DNA from: JALZDI01 sp965653225
Lineage (GTDB): Bacteria > Actinomycetota > Actinomycetes > Propionibacteriales > Nocardioidaceae
DNA length: 14,716 nt
Assembly (NCBI GenBank): GCA_965653225.1
Contig: CBFGZI010000096.1
Span: 1 to 14,716 of the forward strand
Direction: 5' to 3'
Both the position numbers and the translations under genes were made by a program. The number at the start of each line of letters is the position of its first letter. Positions within the stretch are counted from its first letter, which is position 1. Under the pieces are notes generated by a model, which was given only the letters and a program-made list of their open reading frames with translations, had not been told where the DNA came from and ran no database searches. Of the stretch, positions 1-7,169 are shown piece after piece.

Positions 1-779
1 ACTCCGAGAACTTCGTGCTGCCGCTGTCGCACGACGAGGTCGTGCACGGCAAGGGGTCGCTGCTGCGCAAGATGCCCGGTGACCGCTGGCGCGAGCTGGC
101 GAACCTGCGGGCGTACCTGGCGTTCATGTGGGCCCACCCGGGCAAGCAGCTGCTCTTCATGGGCTCCGAGCTCGGCCAGGAGTCGGAGTGGTCGGAGGCC
201 CGCGAGCTCGACTGGTGGCTGCTCGAGCACGTCGAGCACCGGGGGCTGCACTCGGTGGTGCGCGACCTCAACCGCATCTACCGCGAGCATCCGGCGCTGT
301 GGGCGCGCGACTACAACCCCGACGGGTTCGCCTGGATCGACCCCAACGACGCGGACAACAACGTGTTCAGCTTCATCCGCAACGACGGGCACGACTCGCT
401 GGTCGTCTGCGTGGCGAACTTCTCCGCCGTCCCCCACGAGGGCTACCGGCTGGGCTTCCCCCGCGCCGGCGTGTGGCGCGAGCTCCTCAACACCGACGCG
501 GAGCTCTACCACGGGTCTGGCGTGGGCAACCTTGGCCGGGTGGAGGCCGTGGAGGAGCCGTGGCACGGACAGCAGGCGTCCGCGGTCCTGCGGCTGCCCC
601 CGCTCGGCACTCTTCTGTTCGGCTTCGAGGCGCCCGAGAGCGACACCGGCAAGGACGCCGAGCGTGCGGCGAAGCCGCGGCAGCCCGCACAGCCGCAGCA
701 GACCCGGGAGCCCGCGAGCACGGCCCGGACCCAGCGCTCGACGTCGACGGCGAGGCGGCGCACGTCCGGGCGCGCATGA
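1..779 (+). CDS. glgB: 1,4-alpha-glucan branching enzyme GlgB, C-terminal part (5' truncated)
   Basis: GlgB makes the alpha-1,6 branches of glycogen in the cytoplasm. Only the last 258 residues are visible, reading in frame from base 3; the true start lies upstream. The opening LPLSHDEVVHGKGSL is the conserved family-13 region IV, and its Asp (codon 33-35) is the transition-state-stabilising residue known from GlgB. FMGSELGQ and the LDWWLL stretch follow, then the all-beta C-terminal domain ending near LGTLLFGF. After that comes a tail of about 50 residues rich in Ala, Arg, Gln, Thr and Pro that is not part of the usual fold. It is probably disordered. The stop TGA (777-779) overlaps the ATG of the next gene. 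Family assignment is secure; the upstream part cannot be judged. Confidence 0.96.
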   Translation, partial: SENFVLPLSHDEVVHGKGSLLRKMPGDRWRELANLRAYLAFMWAHPGKQLLFMGSELGQESEWSEARELDWWLLEHVEHRGLHSVVRDLNRIYREHPALWARDYNPDGFAWIDPNDADNNVFSFIRNDGHDSLVVCVANFSAVPHEGYRLGFPRAGVWRELLNTDAELYHGSGVGNLGRVEAVEEPWHGQQASAVLRLPPLGTLLFGFEAPESDTGKDAERAAKPRQPAQPQQTREPASTARTQRSTSTARRRTSGRA

Positions 780-1729
780 CGCAACGACCCGAGCCGGTGT
801 CGGCGTTGTCGGACGGGACGGTGACGCTACGTCCTGTCGGCGACGACCCCCGGCACCTGCGCTTCCGGGTCGAGGCACAAGGCACGGTCGTGGGCGAGGT
901 CTCCCTGCTGCTGCTCGAGGACCGGGTGGGCCAGCTCAGCTGGTCGACCGACCCCGAGCAGCGCGGGCGGGGCATCGCGACCCGGGCCGTCCGCCTGCTG
1001 ACCAGGCACGCTCTGGACCAGCGTGGGCTGGCCCGCGTCCAGGCCTATATCGATCCGGGCGACATCGCCTCGCTGCGTGTCGCCGGCCGCTCCGGCCTTC
1101 GCCGCGAGGGGCTGATGCGCGGGCTGAGGTCAGCGGACGCGGAGACGGCGCCGGACGGCGGGGCCGACACAGCGGACGCCGGGGTGGGCGGGCGGTCCGA
1201 CCTGGTCGTCTTCGCCCGGCTGGCCGAGGACCCCGAGCCGCATGAGCCGGAGGGCTTCCGGGCCATGCTCAACGCCGTACTGCCACGCAAGCGGGTGATC
1301 TCGCAGCTGGCGATCCGCGACCCGCAGGACCGGCTGCTGCTGTGCCAGCTCACCTACAAGCCCGACTGGGACCTGCCGGGCGGCGTGGTCGAGGTGGGCG
1401 AGTCGCCCCGGCTGGCAGCGACACGGGAGGTGAGCGAGGAGCTGGCGCTGTCGATCGAGGCCCGGGGCCTGCTGGTCATCGACTGGCTGCCGGCGTGGAG
1501 CGGCTGGGACGACGCCTGCACGCTGGTGTTCGACGGCGGCGTGCACGAGCCGAGCCTGGCGGAGAAGATCGAGCCGGAGCCGCGCGAGATCGTGACGGCG
1601 CAGTTCTGCAGACCCGATGAGATCCACGCCCGCTGCGCCGCGCAGACCGCCCGCCGCGCACTCGCCGCGCTGGCGACACCGGCGGGCAGCATGCGCTACC
1701 TGGAGAGCGGCGCCGAGCCTGGCTGGTGA
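776..1729 (+). CDS. GNAT N-acetyltransferase / Nudix hydrolase fusion protein
   Basis: A 317-residue two-domain protein. Residues about 13-150 look like a GNAT fold, with the acetyl-CoA-binding motif QRGRGIA at 62-68 and a typical C-terminal half (SLRVAGRSGLRREG). Residues about 170-300 are a Nudix domain. The Nudix box spans 203-225: Gly203, Glu209, REVSEE at 217-222. The usual Gly near its end is Ala224. The Arg-Glu and Glu-Glu that bind metal are intact, so hydrolase activity is plausible; the substrate is unknown. The ATG at 776 is chosen because it overlaps the glgB stop as ATGA and begins the first conserved domain. Longer upstream reading in this frame only shadows glgB. Coupling to glgB suggests co-expression, not a known pathway. 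It is convergent with the lipoprotein gene, with 13 bp between stops. Confidence 0.88.
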   Translation: MTQRPEPVSALSDGTVTLRPVGDDPRHLRFRVEAQGTVVGEVSLLLLEDRVGQLSWSTDPEQRGRGIATRAVRLLTRHALDQRGLARVQAYIDPGDIASLRVAGRSGLRREGLMRGLRSADAETAPDGGADTADAGVGGRSDLVVFARLAEDPEPHEPEGFRAMLNAVLPRKRVISQLAIRDPQDRLLLCQLTYKPDWDLPGGVVEVGESPRLAATREVSEELALSIEARGLLVIDWLPAWSGWDDACTLVFDGGVHEPSLAEKIEPEPREIVTAQFCRPDEIHARCAAQTARRALAALATPAGSMRYLESGAEPGW

Positions 1730-1742
1730 CCGGCTCGAGCTC

Positions 1743-2708
1743 TCAGGACCCCTGGCCGTCCACCACCCCGCCGTACTGGCCGATCAGGCGTGGCTTGCCC
1801 TCCCCCTGCGGGGGCACGTACAGCAGCAGCTGATGGGTGTAGTCGAGAGTCGCCGACCGGTAGATCCTGCCCGGGAGGTACGCGGCGGTGTCTGCGGTGT
1901 TGTCCCAGTCGATGTAGCTGTTGGTCTGCACGCTGTAGGCGTCACGCCTGGTCACGGTGCCGAAGACGAGGAAACCGCCGTCCTCGGTGCGCAGGGTGTA
2001 CCGAGGCGGCTCCGCGGCCCAGGTCTGCTTGAACGTGGCGAACGGCAGCGAGTCCTGTGTCTGCTGGAACTTGCGGGTCTGCGCGAGGAACGCGTCGGGG
2101 GCGAAGAACGTGTCGTCCTTCGACCGGCCGGCCGCGAGTGCCCCGACGTAGCGCTGCAGAACCTCGGTCGGGCTGATCCCGGTCGAGGTGTCGTCGTCGG
2201 GCGCGACGGTCACCGTGGCGCCGGTCTCGTCCTGGGCGACCGGTGGGAGCACCGCCTCCGGAGCCGTCTCCGGTGCCATCGTCATCAGCCACGGCGAGAC
2301 GGAGTCGGCCTTCTCGAACACCGCGACGCGCTTGTTCTCCCCGCGCTCGTTGCGCGCCATCACCACGAACCACAGCGGGTACGCGTCGAACCGGGGTGAC
2401 AGCACGCGCTCGGGAGACGCGAGGCGCACCGTGGGGTAGTCGGACGGGTTGTCCACGCGGACGCTCACGAAATAGGCGCCCTGGTCGATGTCGAGCAGCG
2501 CGCCGCTCTCGATCTGGGTCAGCAGCGAGGGCTCCAGGATCTGGTCGGCGCGGGCCCGGACCGCGTTGTACCGCGCGACCACCACGTCGGCCGAGACCGG
2601 TGTGGCCGCCATCTCGGTGACGATCGAGGTGTCCCTGGGGCGCGGGACCGCGCATGCTGTCAGGAGTAGGGGAACCACAGCCAGCAGCGCTAACCGGCGC
2701 GTGTTCAC
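1743..2708 (-). CDS. predicted lipoprotein, function unknown
   Basis: A 321-residue protein with a lipoprotein signal: basic MNTRR, a hydrophobic stretch, then the lipobox LTAC with Cys19 as the expected lipidated residue. It should be anchored on the outer face of the cytoplasmic membrane. No catalytic motif is recognised. The region after residue 170 (EVLQRYVGAL to the C terminus) looks like a separate globular alpha/beta domain after a Asp/Thr-rich linker. The GTG start at 2708 overlaps the stop of the upstream membrane-protein gene as GTGA, so the two are very likely translated together and may act as a pair at the membrane. It is the last gene of the minus-strand operon that begins with the mutase. 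I do not recognise a named family with confidence. Confidence 0.85.
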   Translation of the reverse strand: MNTRRLALLAVVPLLLTACAVPRPRDTSIVTEMAATPVSADVVVARYNAVRARADQILEPSLLTQIESGALLDIDQGAYFVSVRVDNPSDYPTVRLASPERVLSPRFDAYPLWFVVMARNERGENKRVAVFEKADSVSPWLMTMAPETAPEAVLPPVAQDETGATVTVAPDDDTSTGISPTEVLQRYVGALAAGRSKDDTFFAPDAFLAQTRKFQQTQDSLPFATFKQTWAAEPPRYTLRTEDGGFLVFGTVTRRDAYSVQTNSYIDWDNTADTAAYLPGRIYRSATLDYTHQLLLYVPPQGEGKPRLIGQYGGVVDGQGS

Positions 2709-3373
2709 CGCGGGTCACCCGCATCGGCGCGGCGCTTGGTCACGGAACGCAGAGCGTGCGTGCCGCGCGGAGCCCGGACGCCGGTAGTGCGTACTGCCCA
2801 GCCGAAGACCGCGACCCCCAGGCCCAGGACGACCATCGCGAGGCCGACGACGAACGCGCCCGGAGCCAGCACGTCCGCGGTGACGTCGACCGCGAGCCCG
2901 TCGCCACCGAGCGGGTCGAGGATCACCACGTCGGCGGCGGTGTCCGGCAGACGCCAGGTGACCGAGGCGCTCCCGCGGCCCTGAGCGTCGGCGAACCACC
3001 AGCCGACATCGGAGGGAGCACCCTTCGGGAAGCCGCTGCCGGGGATCGAGGTCGTCGTCACCCGCCACGGGATGGCGATCGTGTCGATCCGGGTCCGCGG
3101 TGCGCCGTCGAGGAAGTCCTGGACGTCGACGTCGTGGCCCACGCCGACGAACAGGCTGCGGCCGGGGTCGACCGAGCGCACCGTCAGCCGGACCTGCGGC
3201 CCGGTCCAGGCCAGTGCCTCGGGCGCCGTCACGATCGCCTGGCCGCGCGTGCTCAGCCGATGCGGGCCGGTGCCGAGCTCGTTGTCGGGCCCGAAGGCCG
3301 CCGCCAGCACAGACCCCAGCAGCACGCTGAGCACGCCCAGCGCGATGAGCGCAAGGCCACCCCGTCGCCGCAT
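2705..3373 (-). CDS. two-helix membrane protein with external domain, function unknown
   Basis: A 222-residue protein. Residues about 6-27 form one transmembrane helix, residues about 172-195 a second, and between them lies a hydrophilic beta-rich domain of about 140 residues (for example VRLTVRSVDPGRSLFVGVGHD) expected outside the cell. A basic C-terminal tail of about 27 residues should be cytoplasmic. ATG at 3373 follows a GAGGG Shine-Dalgarno-like stretch. It lies 66 bp after the thioredoxin-like gene and overlaps the lipoprotein gene by 4 bp, so a membrane protein-lipoprotein unit is likely. No enzymatic motif is seen. A sensory, assembly or envelope role can only be guessed. Confidence 0.85.
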   Translation of the reverse strand: MRRRGGLALIALGVLSVLLGSVLAAAFGPDNELGTGPHRLSTRGQAIVTAPEALAWTGPQVRLTVRSVDPGRSLFVGVGHDVDVQDFLDGAPRTRIDTIAIPWRVTTTSIPGSGFPKGAPSDVGWWFADAQGRGSASVTWRLPDTAADVVILDPLGGDGLAVDVTADVLAPGAFVVGLAMVVLGLGVAVFGWAVRTTGVRAPRGTHALRSVTKRRADAGDPR

Positions 3374-3414
3374 AGCACCCTCAAGCGTAGCGACAGGGCG
3401 TCACCCCGACCGCC

Positions 3415-3448
3415 GGTCAGAACAGTGTGGTCAGAACGGTCAGAACAG
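3415..3448 (+). repeat. three imperfect copies of GGTCAGAACRG across a stop codon
   Basis: Copies begin at 3415, 3429 and 3438. On the coding (minus) strand they read TTCTGACC, and the copy nearest the gene supplies the final Phe codon and TGA stop of the thioredoxin-like gene. The unit therefore appears duplicated just beyond the stop. Seen directly; probably small slippage duplications. Confidence 0.7.
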
Positions 3449-4375
3449 GGCGCTGGCCAGCCGACCACGGAACGTGCGCACGCGCGGGTCGTCGTTGCCG
3501 ACGATCTCGAACAGCTCGAGCAGGTGCGTGCGGACCCGGTCGCGCTCCTCACCGCTCACCCGGCGCACGGTGCCCACGAGCCGGTCGAAGGCGTCCTCGA
3601 CGTGACCACCGAGCAGGTCGACGTCGGCGACCGTGATCTGCGCCTCGACGTCGGCAGGGGCATCGGCGGCGGCGCTGCGGGCCTGGTCGACGTCGACCTC
3701 GCGCGTCCGGGCGACCAGCTGGACGCGGGCCAGGCCGGTGCGGGCCTCCTCGTCGGCGGGGTTCTCCGCCAGCAGCCGCTGGTAGGCGGCGACGGCTGCG
3801 TCGAGGTCGCCGGTGGCAACCGCGTCGTCGGCCTCGGAGTACCGGGGGTCCGACGTCGGCTCGTCCTCACCCTCCTCGGACGCGCCCGCGTCGGCGCTCG
3901 GCTCGACACGGCCGGTCATGCCGTTGGCCACGGCGCTCTGCACCACCTGCTCGAACACTCGGCGCACGTCGTCCTCGGGAATGTTCTGCTGCGCGACCGG
4001 CTGCAGCTGTCCCTGCAGTGCGATGGCGAACAGGGGCACCCCCGGGACGCCGATGCTCTGGGCGAGGTCGGGGTTGGCGTCGACATCGAGCAGCGCGACG
4101 AGGATCTTGCCGCCGAACTCGTCGCCGACCCGGCTCAGCGTCTGGGCCAGCTCCAGCGACTCCGGCGTCTGCGTCGAGTAGAAGCACACCGCGACCGGGA
4201 GCTGCACCGACCGCTGCATCTCGGTCTGGAAGTTGTCGGCGGTGAGGTCGACGGTGTACGCGCCGCCGGTTGCCGAGCCCGGCGTCGCCCCGGACGGGCC
4301 GCCCGTGGGCGGCGCCCCGGCTTTCAGCGCGGAGAGGTCGACGGCACCCGGACGCGAGAACGGAGCACTACTCAT
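3440..4375 (-). CDS. thioredoxin-fold / TPR protein (CnoX/YbbN-like), no CXXC
   Basis: A 311-residue cytoplasmic protein. Residues about 38-150 are a thioredoxin fold: YTVDLTADNFQ, VAVCFYS, the LLDVDANPDLAQ strand-helix and a cis-proline at GVPLF. The segment that normally carries CXXC reads STQTPES (67-73), so it has no redox pair. After an acidic linker (165-175), residues about 178-270 form TPR-like helices (EADDAVATGDLDAAVAAYQRLL), ending with a helix rich in Arg. This arrangement matches the E. coli chaperedoxin CnoX (YbbN) and actinobacterial homologues sometimes called thioredoxin or tetratricopeptide protein. A chaperone-like role holding client proteins is the likely function. It starts 9 bp after the mutase stop, so it is in the same operon. 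Confidence 0.88.
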   Translation of the reverse strand: MSSAPFSRPGAVDLSALKAGAPPTGGPSGATPGSATGGAYTVDLTADNFQTEMQRSVQLPVAVCFYSTQTPESLELAQTLSRVGDEFGGKILVALLDVDANPDLAQSIGVPGVPLFAIALQGQLQPVAQQNIPEDDVRRVFEQVVQSAVANGMTGRVEPSADAGASEEGEDEPTSDPRYSEADDAVATGDLDAAVAAYQRLLAENPADEEARTGLARVQLVARTREVDVDQARSAAADAPADVEAQITVADVDLLGGHVEDAFDRLVGTVRRVSGEERDRVRTHLLELFEIVGNDDPRVRTFRGRLASALF

Positions 4376-4384
4376 GGCCCCATC

Positions 4385-6145
4385 CTAGAAGCGCGCCGGT
4401 TCGCGGTACTCCCCCCACTCGGCCCGCAGCGCGTCGCAGATCTCTCCCAGCGTCGCGTCGGCGCGCACGGCGTCGAGCATCGCCGGGATCATGTTGTCCT
4501 CACTCTTGCTGACCTCGACCATGCGGTCCAGGGCCTGCCGAACCGCTGCGTCGTCACGGGCGGAGCGGCGTTCGCCGAGCTCGCGTACCTGCTCGGTCTC
4601 GACCTCGTGCGAGACACGCAGGATCTCCAGGTCCTCGGTGACCGTGCGGGTGTGGCAGTTGACGCCGACGATCTTCTTGTCGCCCTTCTCCAGCGCGGTC
4701 TGGTACTGGAACGCGGCCTCGGCGATCTCGGACATGAACCAGCCGTCCTCGATACCGCGCAGGATGCCGCGCGTCATCGGCCAGACGCCGTGCTGGCCGT
4801 CTGCGGTGCTGCGCCGCATCTGCTCGGCCAGGCCCTCGCCGTCCGCGGAGCGCAGGTCGCTGCCGCCGATCTCCAGGATGCGGTCGAAGATCGTGTTCGC
4901 CTCGGCCTCGAGCTTGTCCGTGAGCGCCTCGAGGTACCACGAGCCGCCGAGCGGGTCGGCGACGTTGACGACGCCGGTCTCCTCCATGAGCACCTGCTGG
5001 GTGCGCAGCGCGATCTCCGCGGACCGCTCCGAAGGCAGCGCCAGCGTCTCGTCAAGCGCGTTGGTGTGCAGGCTGTTGGTGCCGCCGAGCACGGCGGCGA
5101 GCGCCTCGACGGCGGTGCGGACGACGTTGTTGTACGGCTGCTGCGCCGTCAGCGACACCCCGGCGGTCTGGGTGTGGAACCGCATCCACTGCGCCTTCTC
5201 GGTCTTGGCGCCGTAGACGTCGCGCAGCCAGCGCGCCCAGATGCGGCGCGCCGCGCGGAACTTCGCGATCTCCTCGAAGAAGTCGACGTGGCTGTCGAAG
5301 AAGAACGAGAGACCCGGCGCGAACCTGTCGACGTCGAGACCGCGGGAGAGACCGAGCTCGACGTAGGCGAAGCCGTCGGCCAGCGTGTACGCCAGCTCCT
5401 GCGCGGCGGTCGAGCCGGCCTCGCGGATGTGGTAGCCCGACACCGACAGCGGCTTGTAGTCGGGGATGTCGTGCGCGCAGTACTCCATCAGGTCGCCGAT
5501 GAGGCGCAGGTGGGGCTCGGGGGCGAACAGCCACTCCTTCTGCGCGATGTACTCCTTGAAGATGTCGGTCTGCAGCGTGCCGTTGAGCTTGGTGATGTCG
5601 GCGCCCTGCCGCTCCGCGGCAACGAGGTACATGCAGAACACGGGTACGGCGGGCCCGCTGATCGTCATCGAGGTGGTGACGTCCTCGAGCGGGATGCTGT
5701 CGAACAGCACGTCCATGTCGGCGATCGAGTCGACCGCGACACCGCAGTGACCGACCTCGCCCAGGCTCTTGGGGTCGTCGGAGTCGCGGCCCATCAGCGT
5801 CGGCATGTCGAAGGCGACCGAGAGGCCGCCGCCGCCGGCGTCGAGGATCATCCGGTAGCGCTCGTTGGTCTGCTTGGCGTTGCCGAAGCCGGCGAACTGC
5901 CGGATGGTCCAGGTGCGGCCGCGGTAGCCGGTGGCGTACAGGCCGCGGGTGTAGGGGAACTCGCCCGGCCAGCCGACCCGCTCGAAGCCCGGGTAGGCCG
6001 ACTCCGCGGCGTCGTCGGCCGGGCCGTAGACAGGCTCGACCTCCATGCCGGACAGCGTGGTGAAGTCGGCGTCACGCACGCGCGACTTGGCGTACCGCTC
6101 CTGCCAGCGCGCTCGTCCGCCGGTGTGTCCGCCGGTCTGGGTCAT
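4385..6145 (-). CDS. icmA: Isobutyryl-CoA mutase-type large subunit (B12-dependent acyl-CoA mutase)
   Basis: A 586-residue catalytic (alpha/beta barrel) subunit of the methylmalonyl-CoA mutase superfamily. Conserved blocks are RTWTIRQFAGFG (77-88), LSVAFDMPTLMGRDSDDP, SGYHIREAGSTAAQE (236-250) and HTQTAGVSLTAQQPYNNVVRT (324-343). The specificity residues are Phe84 and Gln202. They are 118 apart, as are Phe80/Gln198 of isobutyryl-CoA mutase and Tyr89/Arg207 of methylmalonyl-CoA mutase. Ala111 replaces the Asp117 of 2-hydroxyisobutyryl-CoA mutase. The protein ends at WGEYREPARF with no B12-binding DxHxxG domain, so it needs a separate small subunit, not seen here. ATG at 6145 follows AGGAGG (6151-6156 on the plus strand). 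The in-frame extension to 6646 lacks homology. Likely reaction: butyryl-CoA to isobutyryl-CoA. It will often be annotated as methylmalonyl-CoA mutase. Confidence 0.88.
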   Translation of the reverse strand: MTQTGGHTGGRARWQERYAKSRVRDADFTTLSGMEVEPVYGPADDAAESAYPGFERVGWPGEFPYTRGLYATGYRGRTWTIRQFAGFGNAKQTNERYRMILDAGGGGLSVAFDMPTLMGRDSDDPKSLGEVGHCGVAVDSIADMDVLFDSIPLEDVTTSMTISGPAVPVFCMYLVAAERQGADITKLNGTLQTDIFKEYIAQKEWLFAPEPHLRLIGDLMEYCAHDIPDYKPLSVSGYHIREAGSTAAQELAYTLADGFAYVELGLSRGLDVDRFAPGLSFFFDSHVDFFEEIAKFRAARRIWARWLRDVYGAKTEKAQWMRFHTQTAGVSLTAQQPYNNVVRTAVEALAAVLGGTNSLHTNALDETLALPSERSAEIALRTQQVLMEETGVVNVADPLGGSWYLEALTDKLEAEANTIFDRILEIGGSDLRSADGEGLAEQMRRSTADGQHGVWPMTRGILRGIEDGWFMSEIAEAAFQYQTALEKGDKKIVGVNCHTRTVTEDLEILRVSHEVETEQVRELGERRSARDDAAVRQALDRMVEVSKSEDNMIPAMLDAVRADATLGEICDALRAEWGEYREPARF

Positions 6146-6172
6146 CGCAGCCTCCTCGGGTTCACCACGGAA

Positions 6173-6202
6173 ATAGTAGGACGTCCAACTATCTTTGGCC
6201 AA
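6173..6202 (-). promoter_or_regulatory. putative icmA promoter with overlapping 20-bp palindromic operator
   Basis: Reading the minus strand, TTGGCC (6202-6197) and TACTAT (6178-6173) are spaced 18 bp apart, a credible -35/-10 pair 27 bp upstream of the ATG. The palindrome ATAGTAGGACGTCCAACTAT (6173-6192) matches its own reverse complement except for one base pair, and covers the -10 and most of the spacer. That is where a repressor would sit. The nearest regulator gene is the MarR protein at 6662-7165, so it is the first candidate, but nothing in the sequence proves the pairing. Confidence 0.6.
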
Positions 6203-6212
6203 GTGGGCCGGG

Positions 6213-6661
6213 TCACGCCCGCCGTGGGTGGGCCCGGGCGCCCCGGGCGTGGGGTGGTCGCGGGTCGCTGTGGCCGCTCGTCGGTGCGGCTGGGCTTGTG
6301 GTGGCGCCCCGTGAGGGCAGTGAGGAGGGGGCACGGCCCGCCGGGAGGTGCGGCTCCGCGCGTGGCGGGCAAGGGAGGATCCTGGCTGTCCTGACCGCCA
6401 CGATGCTCCGCTGCCTCGAGATCGCTGCCAAGACGCGGCTTGCGTCGGGAGAACGTGGCGCACACGGCGTCCTTGTCCGACGCAACGCGCCGCGATCCGT
6501 CCCTCCTTGCTGCCCATCGGGACCCGACCACGTGCCCAACCGCAGCTGACCGCCCAGGTCCTCGCGCTCGCCACCCTCGTCTTCATTGCTGCCCTTCGGG
6601 ACCCAGCCCCACGCCAACCGCACCCCACAGACAGACTCGGGCACACCAGGCAGCAGACGCC
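6213..6661. repeat. intergenic block with internal repeats, possible MITE-like element
   Basis: About 450 bp without a convincing gene. It holds a perfect hairpin GCCCGGG-CGC-CCCGGGC (6232-6248). It also holds two copies of TTGCTGCCCWTCGGGACCC (6507-6525 and 6586-6604), each followed by CCAACCGCA. GGTGCGGCTGG (6283-6293) and CCAACCGCACC (6614-6624) form an imperfect inverted pair (10 of 11) bounding 342 bp. TGGGCTTGTGGTGGCGCCCC (6291-6310) and GACCCAGCCCC (6600-6610) recur in the same order at 12866-12912. ORFs through it are compositionally forced and not supported. It may be a dispersed non-autonomous repeat. Confidence 0.45.
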
Positions 6662-7165
6662 TCAGAAGTCCCCGGCCGACTGCCGCACCGGCCGCAGCAG
6701 GCGGAACAGCTCGTCCAGCGAGCCCTCGTCGAGCGCGCCCAGGCCGAACTCCGCAGCGGTGAGGTCGGAGGTGGCCGCCTCCACGACAGCCCGGCCCTCC
6801 TCGGTGATCTCGGCCAGTACCGCGCGGCCGTCGCGCGGGTGCGGACGGCGCGCGACGAAGCGCGACGACTCGAGCCGGTCCACGATCGAGGTGACCGATG
6901 TCGGGTGCACCTGCAGGCGCTCGCCCATCTTGCCCAGCGGCAGAGACCCGCGACGGCTGAACGTGAGCAGCACCAGCGCCTCGTAGCGGGCGAACGTCAG
7001 CCCGTGCGGCTTGAGGATCTCGTCGAGCTCGGCGAGGACCAGCTGCTGCACGCGCATGAGCGAGGTGACCGCACGCATCTGACCCACCGCGCCCCAGCGC
7101 GCGGAGGACCACTGCCGGGCCGCCTCCTCGATCGGGTCGAACGGCAGGGGTGCGCGTTGTGCCAT
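6662..7165 (-). CDS. MarR family transcriptional regulator
   Basis: A 167-residue protein with the MarR winged-helix fold. Helices at 27-55 serve dimerisation, LTFARYEALVLL (56-67) leads into the DNA-binding domain, LGKMGERLQVHPTSVTSIVDRLES (77-100) is the helix-turn-helix, and FVARRPHPRDGRAVLAEITEEG (103-124) is the wing with its DGR motif. The C-terminal helix (145-160) completes the dimer. MarR proteins usually repress nearby genes and respond to small ligands or metals. ATG at 7165 begins 4 bp after the PH-protein stop with no clear Shine-Dalgarno, so translation is probably coupled. Its position upstream of icmA, with a palindrome in the icmA promoter, makes icmA and its own operon plausible targets. 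I recall MarR genes near icmA in Streptomyces; the ligand is unknown. Confidence 0.92.
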   Translation of the reverse strand: MAQRAPLPFDPIEEAARQWSSARWGAVGQMRAVTSLMRVQQLVLAELDEILKPHGLTFARYEALVLLTFSRRGSLPLGKMGERLQVHPTSVTSIVDRLESSRFVARRPHPRDGRAVLAEITEEGRAVVEAATSDLTAAEFGLGALDEGSLDELFRLLRPVRQSAGDF

Positions 7166-7169
7166 CGCG

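Noticed and set aside
1730..1742. Terminator between the convergent GNAT-Nudix and lipoprotein genes
   Set aside because: The 13-bp gap has no stem with a T-run; only the hexamer GAGCTC is symmetrical.
4385..6145. Methylmalonyl-CoA mutase identity
   Set aside because: Phe84/Gln202 in place of Tyr/Arg, and the lack of a C-terminal B12 domain, argue for the isobutyryl-CoA type.
2654..6394. 1,246-codon open frame on the plus strand
   Set aside because: It runs antisense to the lipoprotein, membrane, thioredoxin-like and mutase genes, which have clear homology. Long antisense frames are expected in GC-rich codon-biased DNA, and its translation has no recognisable domain.
6298..6549. 83-codon plus-strand frame in the icmA-MarR gap
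   Set aside because: No Shine-Dalgarno of note, no homology, and it crosses repeated sequence. Overlapping open frames in several other phases show it is compositional.
6146..6646. N-terminal extension of the mutase to 6646
   Set aside because: The added 167 residues have no mutase homology and cover the promoter, palindrome and repeats. The ATG at 6145 has AGGAGG at the right distance.
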